From: Pseudalkalibacillus sp052246725
GTDB taxonomy: Bacteria; Bacillota; Bacilli; Bacillales; Fictibacillaceae
Reading direction: 5' to 3' (one strand)
Length of the DNA: 64,000 nt
Assembly (NCBI GenBank): GCA_052246725.1
Contig: JBQQCL010000001.1
A program made the position numbers and the translations under genes. Positions within the stretch are counted from its first letter, which is position 1. Each line of letters starts with the position of its first letter. This document shows, in pieces, positions 25,301-34,383 of the stretch. Under the pieces are notes generated by a model, which did no database searches, was not told the DNA's origin, and saw nothing but the letters and a program-made list of their open reading frames with translations.

Positions 25301-28300
25301 TTAGTATGTTTCTAATATCCCATCAATCGCGTCTACAAGTTCTTCTGCAAATTCCGCGTCGATGTGCTTTCCACTTTTTCGTTCAACGTGTTTCTGAATC
25401 GACTCCAGCTTTTTAGCTTGTACGCGTTCATTGTCCGTACGTTGTGCGTTGCCGATTCTCGCTTGCAATGAGCGATACGTTCCATAGTTCTTGAAATGGC
25501 CTTCTTCATACGCTTCATCCACCATCTCATCCAACTCATCAAGCGTCACCGCTTCTTCACCAATCACAACCGTGAATACTTGCGCTTCTTCTTTGTTGAA
25601 GTTTTTATCCACTGAACGGATTTCAACCACGTGCGTGCCTTCTTCTGACAATGTGAAGCTTCCATCTTCAACGGTCGTCCACTCACCATCATTCACATGG
25701 TATTCCGTATGCAGCACTCCGATTCCATCTCCATCTGTCGCGTCAACCGTAAATGTCACATCCTCTTCATTCACAGCATCTTCTCCAACATTTCCGGCAA
25801 TCTCCACTGTCGTTGTCGGTGCAAAATAGTCGTTACTGATTCTTGCATCCGGATACATTTCGATCGGCTCTTCAAAGCTTTGTATATAGTTGATTGTCGC
25901 ATCCAGGTCAAGCGGTCCTTGAACCGGATTTTCACCAAGCTCGTCCAAGCGATAGTCATCCGTTCCATGCGGATACATGTAATTGTTCACGACTACCGTA
26001 TAGGTCGCATCAGGATCGACAGGTGTCCCGTCCGGTAAATACAAGCTCACGACTTCATTCGTTTCTTCGTTCCACGTGTAACGGAAGCCGGCGATACTGA
26101 CATCCGGTCCATACTGAGGATGAAATTGCGTATTCAACACTTTACGCATATCGTCGCCTGTCAAATCAACCTGTACCAGTGTATTCCCGAACGGTTGGAT
26201 GTTGTATAGCTCACCCCAAGTGATTTCACCAGCATCAAGGTCATCACGGATTCCGCCGCCGTTCATCAATGCAAAATCAGAGCCCATTTCTGCGCGCATA
26301 CCTTCTGCGATCAAGTTGCCGAGTGCGTTATCCCCGACAAGGCCTTTGCTGGCATAGCCGCCTTCAAGATCGATCGCACCTTCTCCGACGACTTCGTTCA
26401 ACTTCGGCCCGACAAGTTCAAGGTAATAATCCAAGAGTTCCGTAACCTCAGCGTCCGGTGTCACCCCGTTCTGGACGACATCGACAATTTCAGCTGACTT
26501 GCTGACGATATCGTTCGTCACTGGGTCGATTTCAAGATCGACGTCAGCAAAAGCTTTTCCATATTCCCAGGCTTGGACGATCAATTTCCCATCCACCACC
26601 GCATTCACTTTTACATGGTTATGGGCTGCAAAAATCACGTCCACCGCATCATTGATGTTCTGTGCGAGTTCAGATACTTCGCCTGTCGCTGTGTCACCGC
26701 TCTGGTTCCCCGGTTCATGGGCAAGGACGACGATTGCCTCGACACCCTGCTCCTGAAGTTCAGGGACATAACGGTTCACTGCTTCCGCTTCATCTGTAAA
26801 ACGAACATTCTGTATGCCATCCGGGATGACCATGCTCGGCGTTTCTGTCGTCACGATCCCGATGAACCCGATTTTCGTTCCGCCAATCTCTTTTACCGTA
26901 TAAGGATCGATCACAAGATCACCTGTATCCTTATATTCAACGTTCGCTGCAACCATCGGAAAGTCGATGCCGTCATAGTTTTCTGTCCCGTCTGGGTGGT
27001 CACCGCCGTCAATGAGACGTAGCATTTCGTCGACACCTTCATCGAATTCGTGGTTTCCGAGCGTTCCGACATCGAATCCGATCGCTTCCATCATATCGAC
27101 AGTCGGCTCATCTTGTAAAAGTGCTGAGACTGGCGAACTCGCTCCGACCATATCTCCAGAATGGACCATCAATGTATTCGGATTCGTTGCTTCTCTTTCT
27201 TTTAAATATGCAGAGAGATAATCCATGCGTCCGTATTGGACACCATCAACTGTTCCCGTCACATCGATTTTACCGTGAAGATCGTTGACACCAAGCAGCT
27301 GAACCTCAATGTTTTCATCAGATCCACTATCGTCTGCTGGCGTGTATCCTGCCTCAATTGCGTCTTCCTCTTCAAAGAAAAACACACGGTTCTGTACAGG
27401 GATGTCCTCCCATTTTTCAGGAACGACATATTCTTGTGTAAAATAATCGCCGACATACTTATCCGGACCGTTACGAAGATTGAAGCGGAACTCGTAAGGA
27501 AGCTCCTCGATCGGGTTTTCCGGGTCCCACATGCCGCGGCCGTTTTCGATCGCTTCTTCGGCAGCCGTACTATACGCCTCGAAATGCTCCATGTTCGGAT
27601 AGATAAAATATGGTACAGCTCGTCCTAAGCGGACCATTTCCTTGTTGACGTCCATGTCGTCTTTGTGGACATGCGCGAGGAGACGTCCGTAATCATCAAG
27701 CGGGTCTTCTCCAACTTCAAGGGTGATTTCAGTTCCGGCTGGAAGCAAGCGTTGAAGTTCTGCAGTAGCAGCTTCTGCATGCTCTCCTTGTGAATGTCCA
27801 TTGTAGTTCGTTTCAGGCGTATCGATTGAAAGCATTCGTACATTGGAAGCCCCGAGTATCGGGTCATTGATGCGGACCGTATCGCCATCCACAACACGTT
27901 CAACCGTTGCGTCGTATTCCTCCTCCGGTTGGGGTGCTGGCGGCTGATCTTCTAGTAGATTCAGATCCTCTGCTTTTCTCGGTAAAAGTTGATAGTCATT
28001 GTATTGGCCGACAACAGCTGTAAGATCGTACCATTTGCCTTCCTCAAGCAGAGAGACGTCGATGTCAGTCGCATTTTCGACCCGGAGGACAACGCCTTGC
28101 ATCGTGTCATCGATGAACGAAATGTTGTATCCGGTTCCCGCTTCGTTTGAAGGAATCGATTGTATGTATCCGGTGACATTTACCAGTGATCCTTCTAGCG
28201 GTTCTGCTTCGTTATTATAAAGGGTCGAGAGTTCTGCCGGTTGAGGCTCAGGCAGTTCGTTGCCCTCTGATAGAACCTCGATGGTTCCAGGCACAATTTC

Positions 28301-28612
28301 CGTCAATCCATTATAAGATGTGATTTCTCCTGTGACTTGAATCTCCTGGCCCTCCTCTAAATCTGCTAGATTCTCATCAAATGAAAAAACATTGATTCCT
28401 GCGGTGTCGTCTTGTATGTACGCTGATAGATTGCTAGCTGTAAAATCTGCTGTCACAACCCCTTCTACTGTCACAGTCTGTCCATTCTGGGCTTTCGCTT
28501 CCGAAATCGGAATGGCCGTTTCAGCTTGTGCGACTCCCATCGGAAGCAACGTGACAAGCATTGCGATCAAAGCTAAAAAGGTCGTCCATTTACGGGTAAC
28601 CTGGTTATACAT
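25301..28612 (-). CDS. yhcR: Secreted multidomain nuclease / 5'-nucleotidase (YhcR type)
   Basis: This 1103-residue exported protein has the following domains: signal peptide (about 1–30, cleavage after AQA), two OB-fold repeats (about 32–115 and 122–215), a staphylococcal-nuclease domain (about 232–363) with D243, R259, E267 and R310 retained, a calcineurin-like phosphatase domain (LLGVNDLHGKID with D444/H446, HSGDMVG, GNHEFD 519–524), a 5'-nucleotidase C-terminal domain (NGGGIRDDLDAGEITWGEL), an Ig/Big-like repeat (about 930–1010) and a C-terminal FIMAH-like helical module. B. subtilis YhcR has the same core order and degrades RNA and DNA to nucleosides at the cell surface. No LPxTG signal is visible here. 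AGGAGG lies 7 nt before the ATG. Confidence 0.88.
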   Translation of the reverse strand: MYNQVTRKWTTFLALIAMLVTLLPMGVAQAETAIPISEAKAQNGQTVTVEGVVTADFTASNLSAYIQDDTAGINVFSFDENLADLEEGQEIQVTGEITSYNGLTEIVPGTIEVLSEGNELPEPQPAELSTLYNNEAEPLEGSLVNVTGYIQSIPSNEAGTGYNISFIDDTMQGVVLRVENATDIDVSLLEEGKWYDLTAVVGQYNDYQLLPRKAEDLNLLEDQPPAPQPEEEYDATVERVVDGDTVRINDPILGASNVRMLSIDTPETNYNGHSQGEHAEAATAELQRLLPAGTEITLEVGEDPLDDYGRLLAHVHKDDMDVNKEMVRLGRAVPYFIYPNMEHFEAYSTAAEEAIENGRGMWDPENPIEELPYEFRFNLRNGPDKYVGDYFTQEYVVPEKWEDIPVQNRVFFFEEEDAIEAGYTPADDSGSDENIEVQLLGVNDLHGKIDVTGTVDGVQYGRMDYLSAYLKEREATNPNTLMVHSGDMVGASSPVSALLQDEPTVDMMEAIGFDVGTLGNHEFDEGVDEMLRLIDGGDHPDGTENYDGIDFPMVAANVEYKDTGDLVIDPYTVKEIGGTKIGFIGIVTTETPSMVIPDGIQNVRFTDEAEAVNRYVPELQEQGVEAIVVLAHEPGNQSGDTATGEVSELAQNINDAVDVIFAAHNHVKVNAVVDGKLIVQAWEYGKAFADVDLEIDPVTNDIVSKSAEIVDVVQNGVTPDAEVTELLDYYLELVGPKLNEVVGEGAIDLEGGYASKGLVGDNALGNLIAEGMRAEMGSDFALMNGGGIRDDLDAGEITWGELYNIQPFGNTLVQVDLTGDDMRKVLNTQFHPQYGPDVSIAGFRYTWNEETNEVVSLYLPDGTPVDPDATYTVVVNNYMYPHGTDDYRLDELGENPVQGPLDLDATINYIQSFEEPIEMYPDARISNDYFAPTTTVEIAGNVGEDAVNEEDVTFTVDATDGDGIGVLHTEYHVNDGEWTTVEDGSFTLSEEGTHVVEIRSVDKNFNKEEAQVFTVVIGEEAVTLDELDEMVDEAYEEGHFKNYGTYRSLQARIGNAQRTDNERVQAKKLESIQKHVERKSGKHIDAEFAEELVDAIDGILETY

Positions 28613-28801
28613 GTAAATTCCTCCTAAAGTTGAATTTAGTTCCCTATATTTCTAACTCTACTAGATTTTGTTTAAGGTTAAATGAATTATTTGTAAAAGG
28701 TTGAAAAATCGTCCATGGTTACTATTATGCAGTCTGACAACCGCAAACTTTGCCCTATTTTTACAAATATAGCTAAATAGGCCTATTAAACTATTTTTCT
28801 G

Positions 28802-28830
28802 TTTACAATGATTCGACAGTAATGTAAAAT
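28802..28830 (+). promoter_or_regulatory. Candidate sigma-A promoter of the Spo0E-like gene
   Basis: TTTACA (28802–28807), a 17-bp spacer and TAAAAT (28825–28830) lie 48 bp upstream of the ATG at 28878. The remaining intergenic bases back to 28613 carry the yhcR promoter region and nothing else I recognise. Confidence 0.6.
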
Positions 28831-28877
28831 AATTACTGCACTCTTTTATGAATGATGTCTGACCTTGGAGGATTTTG

Positions 28878-29054
28878 ATGGATACTACTAAAACCACAGA
28901 AACTAGAGAAAATGATGAAGTCTATTCTTTGCAAAAGTTGATGTATGAGTATAGTAAAAGGCTGAAAAACTACTCCGATCCCACCATCGTCAAAATGAGC
29001 CAGAAACTCGATGAAAAACTCAATATCATACAAAGGACAAAAATCCAAAACTGA
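28878..29054 (+). CDS. Spo0E-like aspartyl-phosphate phosphatase (58 residues)
   Basis: This short gene has an ideal start (GGAGG, 6-nt spacer, ATG). Its product has the Spo0E-family layout: an N-terminal helix (LQKLMYEYSKRLKNY), a turn with SDP, and a second helix with the signature MSQKLDEKLNIIQ, matching the SQxLD motif. Spo0E-type proteins form a helical hairpin that dephosphorylates Spo0A~P and so delays sporulation. The family is known for many small, divergent members per genome. A clear promoter lies upstream, and structured RNA and a terminator lie downstream. The small size makes the functional call an inference from the signature. Confidence 0.72.
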   Translation: MDTTKTTETRENDEVYSLQKLMYEYSKRLKNYSDPTIVKMSQKLDEKLNIIQRTKIQN

Positions 29055-29104
29055 ATTTTTGATTTTTGTAGGATAATATAATACATAACTTTTAAAGAAA
29101 ACTT

Positions 29105-29185
29105 TGGCTCAGCCAAGCCATAGGCGCAGGCTGAGCCATTAGTTGCACTTATACTGAAGAAAGTAGATTATACTTTCTTTAAGTG
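29105..29185 (+). other. Two consecutive hairpins downstream of the Spo0E-like gene
   Basis: Hairpin 1 pairs TGGCTCAGCC (29105–29114) with GGCTGAGCCA (29129–29138) around a 14-nt loop. Hairpin 2 pairs AAGAAAGTA (29157–29165) with TACTTTCTT (29171–29179), extended by CACTT (29145–29149) with AAGTG (29181–29185). A third, terminator hairpin follows. Neither hairpin has its own T-run. They may be an mRNA 3' structure or a small RNA. Confidence 0.45.
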
Positions 29186-29192
29186 TGAGTAC

Positions 29193-29222
29193 CCACCGTC
29201 CACCACAACGGTGGTTTTTTCT
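29193..29222 (+). terminator. Terminator after the Spo0E-like gene
   Basis: CCACCGT (29193–29199) pairs with ACGGTGG (29208–29214), followed by TTTTTTC. Confidence 0.8.
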
Positions 29223-29243
29223 TTGCCTTTTTTGCAATACCTA

Positions 29244-29447
29244 GTGCCAGGCACCGAAAAAGAAGTCAACAGTACCAAGGCTTCCCACTCGGTGCCTGGT
29301 ACACTTTCAAACCCCTACTGCGCCAAGGACTCTGAATCGGTGCCAGGCACCATTTGAGACCTCAACTGCCCCAAGGGTTTTGCTTCGGTGCCTGGCACCT
29401 TGTGGGAACCGTTGGGGCAGTAGGGCGAAATTGTCGTGCCTGGCACC
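29244..29447. repeat. GTGCCWGGCAC palindrome array 5 (canonical, inverted)
   Basis: Its reverse complement has the same spacer order as arrays 3 and 4: CGACAATTTCGCCC end, CAAAACCCTTGGGGCAGTTG second spacer, and a GCCTTGGTACTGTTGACTTC last spacer. It lies upstream of the ZorA-like gene, ending 70 bp before its start codon. Confidence 0.92.
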
Positions 29448-29517
29448 GAGATCTTAAAAGTGGGCAAGTTCTCCTGGTTGTCTTCATAGAATGGGAGTAG
29501 ACAAGGGGGAATGCAGC

Positions 29518-31086
29518 TTGGAAAATGTAACGATCATTGTCATTGGAATTATCGGGTTCATCACCGTGTTTGGGATCATCGGCAACATCCAGGCACGGAT
29601 CAAGTTGGCTGATTGGCTGAAGGAGCTCAGACAGATTGATGCTGCGACGGTCCAAACCGGTCGGGGTTCGAAATGGATGAATGATGCGATAGAGGATTAC
29701 CGGAACTTCCATCTTTCCGGTATTTCGAATGTGAATAGTCCTGTTTTAGTGGAAAAACACTTGATGCAGCAGCCGGTCCGGGTTCTTGGCATTTTCCCTG
29801 TGCCTACCGGGAACATCATCCGCTTGTTGCACGGATTGCCTTCCCTCGCGATCATCGTCGGGGTTCTCGGAACGTTCGTCGGTCTGACAATTGCGATCAT
29901 GGCAATGCAGGATACGCTTGTCAGCATCGGCAACCAGCCGGGCGAGAATGCCAATCTTTCCGTATCCGCAATCGTCGCTGCGATTTCTGAGCCTTTCAGA
30001 GGGATGAGCATCGCTTTTGTCACAAGTATCGCCGGGATCGGAAGCTCACTGCTTCTCTCCTTCGTGCAATCGGGATTTCTGACCGGAGGTACCTCCCTCA
30101 GCTACCTGCAGGACCGGGTTTTAACTGAGGCAGAAGGCGTTCTCGACCATGTCGTGCAAGAACAACTCCAGAATGAAAAACCGAAAGACTCACTCGAGCG
30201 CCTCCTGGACCGCCTCGTTTCCAAGGTTCAGGAAAGCTTTCAGCAAAGCATCGGTGATTTTAGTGAAAAAATGGTCGATTTCACGTCTGGTCTTGAGGAA
30301 GCGATGGATGATGTGAAAGGAATCCTGACCGCACAACGTGATCACACCGAGCAGTTCAAACAGAGCACCGACGTCCTTGTGATGTTCGGCGACCGTTTTT
30401 CAGAAACAATTACGAAGCTCGAATCTGTCCAGCATTCCGTCGATAAAAGCCTTTCTAAACTAAACGACCACGTCTCAGGCTTTGAAAAGCAATACAAACG
30501 GACGAGTGACCAGCTTGAGCAGGGGCAAAAGCGGATGGAACATGTGATGAAGCACTCCGATCGTATGATTGAAGAGTCACAAAAGAAAACGGAAGAACTC
30601 GGACGCTCCCTCGTCAACGGCGTGGAAACCGTCCTTTCACGATACGAAACAAAGCAGGAAGACTTCGAGCGGAAAATGGCACAGCAAAACGACGAATGGT
30701 TTTACAGGTATCAGGATAAAACCGAGCAATACGGCCGGGCATCCGAGACTTTTGCAGGTTCGGTGCAACAGCTGGAGAAAGCCTGGTACGGCACGATCGA
30801 AACGTTCAAAAGAGAATTCATCGATCAGCTCGGTTATATGTTCGACCGTGAACGGCAAGCGAGACAGGACCCTGGACGCGAGCAAGAAATGCGTGAACTC
30901 ATCCGGGCACTCGATTCTGTCTATCAAAACCTGTCACGGGAATTCAAACAGACGCACCAATATTTCGGCGATGTGTACCACGTTTTACAGCGCTTATTGG
31001 ATGCGACCGTCCAATCGGCGAATAACCGCTACGACCGGGATTATGAGCCACGTCGGATCACTGTGCACGACCCGAGCCACAGGTGA
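29518..31086 (+). CDS. ZorA-like MotA/TolQ/ExbB-family channel protein with long coiled-coil tail
   Basis: This 522-residue protein has an N-terminal helix (about 3–22). The MotA/ExbB core has two further helices (LPSLAIIVGVLGTFVGLTIAIM and MSIAFVTSIAGIGSSLLLSFV) and the conserved GTFVGL. A cytoplasmic tail of about 300 residues (about 215–510) is almost entirely predicted coiled coil. MotA itself lacks such a tail, while ZorA of Zorya anti-phage systems has one. The next gene is MotB/ZorB-like, so the pair should form a proton-driven 5:2-type motor. The start is TTG 29518 with AAGGGGG 8 nt upstream. No zorC, zorD or zorE homologue follows, so a defence role is not shown. Confidence 0.75.
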   Translation: MENVTIIVIGIIGFITVFGIIGNIQARIKLADWLKELRQIDAATVQTGRGSKWMNDAIEDYRNFHLSGISNVNSPVLVEKHLMQQPVRVLGIFPVPTGNIIRLLHGLPSLAIIVGVLGTFVGLTIAIMAMQDTLVSIGNQPGENANLSVSAIVAAISEPFRGMSIAFVTSIAGIGSSLLLSFVQSGFLTGGTSLSYLQDRVLTEAEGVLDHVVQEQLQNEKPKDSLERLLDRLVSKVQESFQQSIGDFSEKMVDFTSGLEEAMDDVKGILTAQRDHTEQFKQSTDVLVMFGDRFSETITKLESVQHSVDKSLSKLNDHVSGFEKQYKRTSDQLEQGQKRMEHVMKHSDRMIEESQKKTEELGRSLVNGVETVLSRYETKQEDFERKMAQQNDEWFYRYQDKTEQYGRASETFAGSVQQLEKAWYGTIETFKREFIDQLGYMFDRERQARQDPGREQEMRELIRALDSVYQNLSREFKQTHQYFGDVYHVLQRLLDATVQSANNRYDRDYEPRRITVHDPSHR

Positions 31087-31091
31087 TGCCG

Positions 31092-31784
31092 ATGCGAAAA
31101 AGAAGATGGCGAAACGAAGAGGAAGGAACGAAAAGCTATTTCTGGCCGTCATTCACCGACATGATGGCGATGATGGTCCTCGTCATGCTGTTCATCGCGA
31201 TCATCGCTTACATCCAGAGCATCTATAATGCCTACGAACAGACCGAAGTGAGGCATGAACTGGCGAAAGTGGCAGACGTGAAAAAGCACATCTCGGATTT
31301 GATTGAAAAACGGCTTGAGGAAAACGTCGGGAAGGATAAGATCGTCCGCGGACCGAACAACACAATCGCAGTTGAAGGGAACATTTTATTCGATACCGGC
31401 AGTGCGGAAATCAGTCCACAAGGGAAAAAGGTGCTATCACAGCTTTCCGACGCGCTCGTCCAGATCATTGACGAGCAGGAATTGAGCCGCTACCTCTACA
31501 TCATTCTGATCGAGGGACACACCGATTCAGTCCCTTATGATAACTGGAGCCTCTCGACTGAGCGAGCGGTGGCGGTCGTCAAGTACATGGCTGAGGTCAA
31601 TCCGAAGTTCAAGGAGCAAAAATACGCCCAATACATTGCGGCGACCGGCTACTCGGAATATAAACCGATTGCAGAAGGAAACTCAGACGAATCCCTACAG
31701 AAAAACCGCCGGATCTCGTTCCAGATCATTTTGGACGATGAAAAATGGCAGAATAAACTGAAGGGGATCATCAACGAATACTGA
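31092..31784 (+). CDS. ZorB-like / MotB-like protein with OmpA peptidoglycan-binding domain
   Basis: This 230-residue protein has a short basic N-terminus and one membrane helix with the plug aspartate (SFTDMMAMMVLVMLFIAIIA, D23). A linker is followed by an OmpA/MotB domain (about 90–225) showing LFDTGSAEISPQGK, IEGHTDSVP, LSTERAVAVVKYM and KNRRISFQI, the residues that bind diaminopimelate in peptidoglycan. It would anchor the ZorA-like channel to the wall, with D23 carrying protons. The start is ATG 31092, with AGGTGAT just upstream. GTG 31083 and ATG 31086 overlap the upstream stop and are less likely. A terminator lies 250 bp downstream, past a repeat cluster. Confidence 0.75.
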   Translation: MRKRRWRNEEEGTKSYFWPSFTDMMAMMVLVMLFIAIIAYIQSIYNAYEQTEVRHELAKVADVKKHISDLIEKRLEENVGKDKIVRGPNNTIAVEGNILFDTGSAEISPQGKKVLSQLSDALVQIIDEQELSRYLYIILIEGHTDSVPYDNWSLSTERAVAVVKYMAEVNPKFKEQKYAQYIAATGYSEYKPIAEGNSDESLQKNRRISFQIILDDEKWQNKLKGIINEY

Positions 31785-31814
31785 TCATTGCTGGTAGAAT
31801 TCGCACCTCAAAAA

Positions 31815-32004
31815 TTCTTAACGGACACCACAGCCGTTATTTGTACCAAAAAGAGGTGATTCGGGAATTTAACGGACATGAGAGACGCTATTTTGCGAAA
31901 AAAGACTGTTTTTTCAGCTGTTTTTTATAAATAAGAGCGCTGGTGTCCGTTAGGTCTTTAATAATAAGGATTTGTTCACGGATAAGGTCTCTGATGTCCG
32001 TTAG
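31815..32004. repeat. TAACGGACAYSAG-type repeat cluster (two direct, two inverted copies)
   Basis: Copies are TTCTTAACGGACACCACAGC (31815–31834), TTTAACGGACATGAGAGACG (31868–31887), and in reverse CTAACGGACACCAGCGCTCT (31934–31953) and TCTAACGGACATCAGAGACC (31984–32003). The third and fourth face the first two, giving a large inverted-repeat arrangement after the zorB-like gene. Related copies occur at 61.3 kb. Confidence 0.75.
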
Positions 32005-32034
32005 AATTTCCTTACTGACCTTCTGATACAGCAA

Positions 32035-32076
32035 AAGGAGTCCAGTGCCTTCGATGGCAGGACTCCTTCTTTTTTC
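32035..32076 (+). terminator. Terminator downstream of the ZorAB-like pair
   Basis: AAGGAGTCC (32035–32043) pairs with GGACTCCTT (32060–32068), with an inner GCC/GGC, then CTTTTTTC. Confidence 0.85.
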
Positions 32077-32190
32077 GTATCATTCAACAAAGCTTCCCTG
32101 TAACTTACAATTCACCCTAGCCACCAAAAGACATATCTCGGGTGGAGAACGACTATAGTCCGCTTACAACTCTCGACAAATTCGCGTATC

Positions 32191-34212
32191 CTATTCCGCT
32201 ACGAGGATATCTTCGAACACTTTTGTCACTTTCGGCGTGACGTAATGGCTTCCCCCTCGTTTTTTCACGTCTTCGATCATCATCGATACGAGAAGCGATG
32301 GGTTTTCGGTGTTCCAGGCGACGAACCAGCCGTTTTCGGTCCCTTCTTTGTCATCCTTTGATTTTTTCAGTTCAGCCGTACCGGTTTTCCCTGCAAGATT
32401 TACACCAGCAAGCTTCACATCATTTGCTGTACCGGCAGGGCTTTCAAAGACCTGGACAAGATCCTTCACGATCGTGTTTGCCGTCTCCTCGCTGATCACA
32501 TTCTCTTTCCAAGTTTGTGATTTTTCTCCATCTGTAAAAAGGATCGGTTTCAGCAACTTCCCTTTTGTAATAAATGGCGTGTAAGTCAACCCTAAATGAA
32601 GCGAGCTCATTTCCGCTTGACCTTGCCCGTAACCTGTATCTGCCAGCTGGCCTTCACTGGTGAAACCATCATTCGTGATCTGTGAAGCCTCGATTCCAAG
32701 TGGGAAAGGAATCTTTTCATCGAAACCGAAACGCTTCGATTCTTGTAAAAATGCCTCCCCGCCGATATTCAATATCGCTTTTGCAAAATAGATGTTATCC
32801 GAACGCACGAGGGCATCCTGCAGATTGACCTGGGTGAGTGGACTTTTTACCCTCGTTACATAATGGTCACCCCAGGATTCCTTCTGCCAGCGGTTATTAG
32901 CCGGAACCGATTTTTTCTCAGCTGGATCGATTGCACCAGTTTCAAGGCCGATCGCAGCTGTAATCGGCTTGAATGTTGAGCCTGGCGCATAGGTTTTACT
33001 GAATCGGTTCCGCAATGGTGCTGATGGCGCATTCAACAATTCATTGTACCGTTCTCCAGATACACCAAAGACAAATTCGTTCGGATCATAGGACGGCGTA
33101 CTTACGAGCGCTAGAACTTCCCCGGTTGTCGGATTGATCGCTGATGCTGAGCCCGCATCCTTTCTCATCTGATGATAAAGCGATGATTGGACCGTCGCAT
33201 CGATTGTCAACGCAAAATCCTTGCCATCAACAGGCTCGTTTTTAGCCAGGATATCCTTTGTCGTACCATCTTCACTTTTGATGACAATTTCACCGCCGTG
33301 CTGGCCTCTCAGTTCTTTTTCCAACGCTCGTTCAAGACCAGTTTTTCCAATAACATCTTGAGCGGTGTATCCTTCCTCTTTCTTTTTCTCCAATTCATCT
33401 GCCGTAACTTTGCCGACATATCCCGTCAAATGAGCCGCTACCTGCTTTAACGGATACACACGAGCTTTTTTCTCCTGGAATTTGGTCCCGTTCAGCGGCC
33501 GGATCGCTTCGATTTTCTCTCGATCATCGTCTGCGACTGTTCCCAAAGGCACAAAAGAGTCATCAGTCACCCATGATTTGTTCAACTCTGCATTAATCTT
33601 CTCAACCGGGACATTGATCAATTCCGATAACTTTTCCTTCACTTCTTCCGCATCTTCCTTCATCCAGCCAGGAACGAGTCCGACCTGTTGAATGACCCCA
33701 TTGACCGCAAGCCCCTGCCCGGTCTTATCAAAAATTTCACCGCGTTCAGGTTTGATCGTGGTTGCAGAAAGCGTATCCCCTTCTTGCATACCAGCAACAA
33801 TCATCGAAGGGTTCCAGTTGATCGCCCACTTCTCGTTGTCTTCACCTTTTTCATAAACGAGTTCAGCTTTATAGGACGTTTCGAGCGGACCTGCCAATGT
33901 ATCCATCGTTACGGAATAATCGAAGGTCGGCTTATCCTCTTCCTTGTATTCCTTTTCTTCCTCTGGCAATTTGTATGTAGCTTTGAAGTTGCTCATCTTG
34001 ATTTCTTCGTAATTCTTTTTATATCCTTCCGCAAACGTCTCTTCTGTAATCTGCTTTTTCGATTCCTCCGATAAAAGACTGTACATTTTTGCATAGTCTT
34101 GTTTTTCCCATGCCTTCATGTAACTTTCAAATGTCGTTTCAGGCTTCGGTTTTTCCGAACAACCGACCAGTGTGAAAATGAGACATATAAAGATGAATAA
34201 TGTTCTCCGCAA
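32191..34212 (-). CDS. pbpC: MecA-like class B penicillin-binding protein (PBP3 type)
   Basis: This 673-residue lipoprotein transpeptidase has lipobox L-V-G-C (Cys18), an NTF2-like MecA_N domain (about 25–140), a PBP dimerisation domain (RGEIFDKTGQGLAVNG, about 157–325), and the transpeptidase domain with S412 in STFK, S471-D-N473 and K609-T-G-T. B. subtilis PbpC has the same layout and length. The enzyme crosslinks peptidoglycan outside the membrane, and the low-affinity MecA-like type often lowers beta-lactam sensitivity. The start is TTG 34212 after GGGGG. Confidence 0.9.
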   Translation of the reverse strand: MRRTLFIFICLIFTLVGCSEKPKPETTFESYMKAWEKQDYAKMYSLLSEESKKQITEETFAEGYKKNYEEIKMSNFKATYKLPEEEKEYKEEDKPTFDYSVTMDTLAGPLETSYKAELVYEKGEDNEKWAINWNPSMIVAGMQEGDTLSATTIKPERGEIFDKTGQGLAVNGVIQQVGLVPGWMKEDAEEVKEKLSELINVPVEKINAELNKSWVTDDSFVPLGTVADDDREKIEAIRPLNGTKFQEKKARVYPLKQVAAHLTGYVGKVTADELEKKKEEGYTAQDVIGKTGLERALEKELRGQHGGEIVIKSEDGTTKDILAKNEPVDGKDFALTIDATVQSSLYHQMRKDAGSASAINPTTGEVLALVSTPSYDPNEFVFGVSGERYNELLNAPSAPLRNRFSKTYAPGSTFKPITAAIGLETGAIDPAEKKSVPANNRWQKESWGDHYVTRVKSPLTQVNLQDALVRSDNIYFAKAILNIGGEAFLQESKRFGFDEKIPFPLGIEASQITNDGFTSEGQLADTGYGQGQAEMSSLHLGLTYTPFITKGKLLKPILFTDGEKSQTWKENVISEETANTIVKDLVQVFESPAGTANDVKLAGVNLAGKTGTAELKKSKDDKEGTENGWFVAWNTENPSLLVSMMIEDVKKRGGSHYVTPKVTKVFEDILVAE

Positions 34213-34344
34213 GTCTGACCATCCCCCTAAATTTTTACTCCCTTATTATATTCTACTATTTCTTTCCTTATTTTTGTTGCAGGCTGCTTTTTTACCTTAA
34301 CGCCACACTATTAATAGACGAACAACATGGAATTAAGTTACAAC

Positions 34345-34372
34345 GAAAAAAAGCCCTCGCAAAAGGGCTTTT
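34345..34372 (-). terminator. Terminator of the acyltransferase gene
   Basis: AAGCCCT (34351–34357) pairs with AGGGCTT (34364–34370). On the minus strand the stem is followed by TTTTTTTCG. Confidence 0.85.
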
Positions 34373-34383
34373 CGAAAACGTAT

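Noticed and set aside
29518..31784. Calling the MotA/MotB-like pair flagellar stator genes
   Set aside because: The channel protein's long coiled-coil tail and divergent core do not fit MotA/MotP, and the pair is far from the flagellar genes in this window. ZorAB-like is the closer description.
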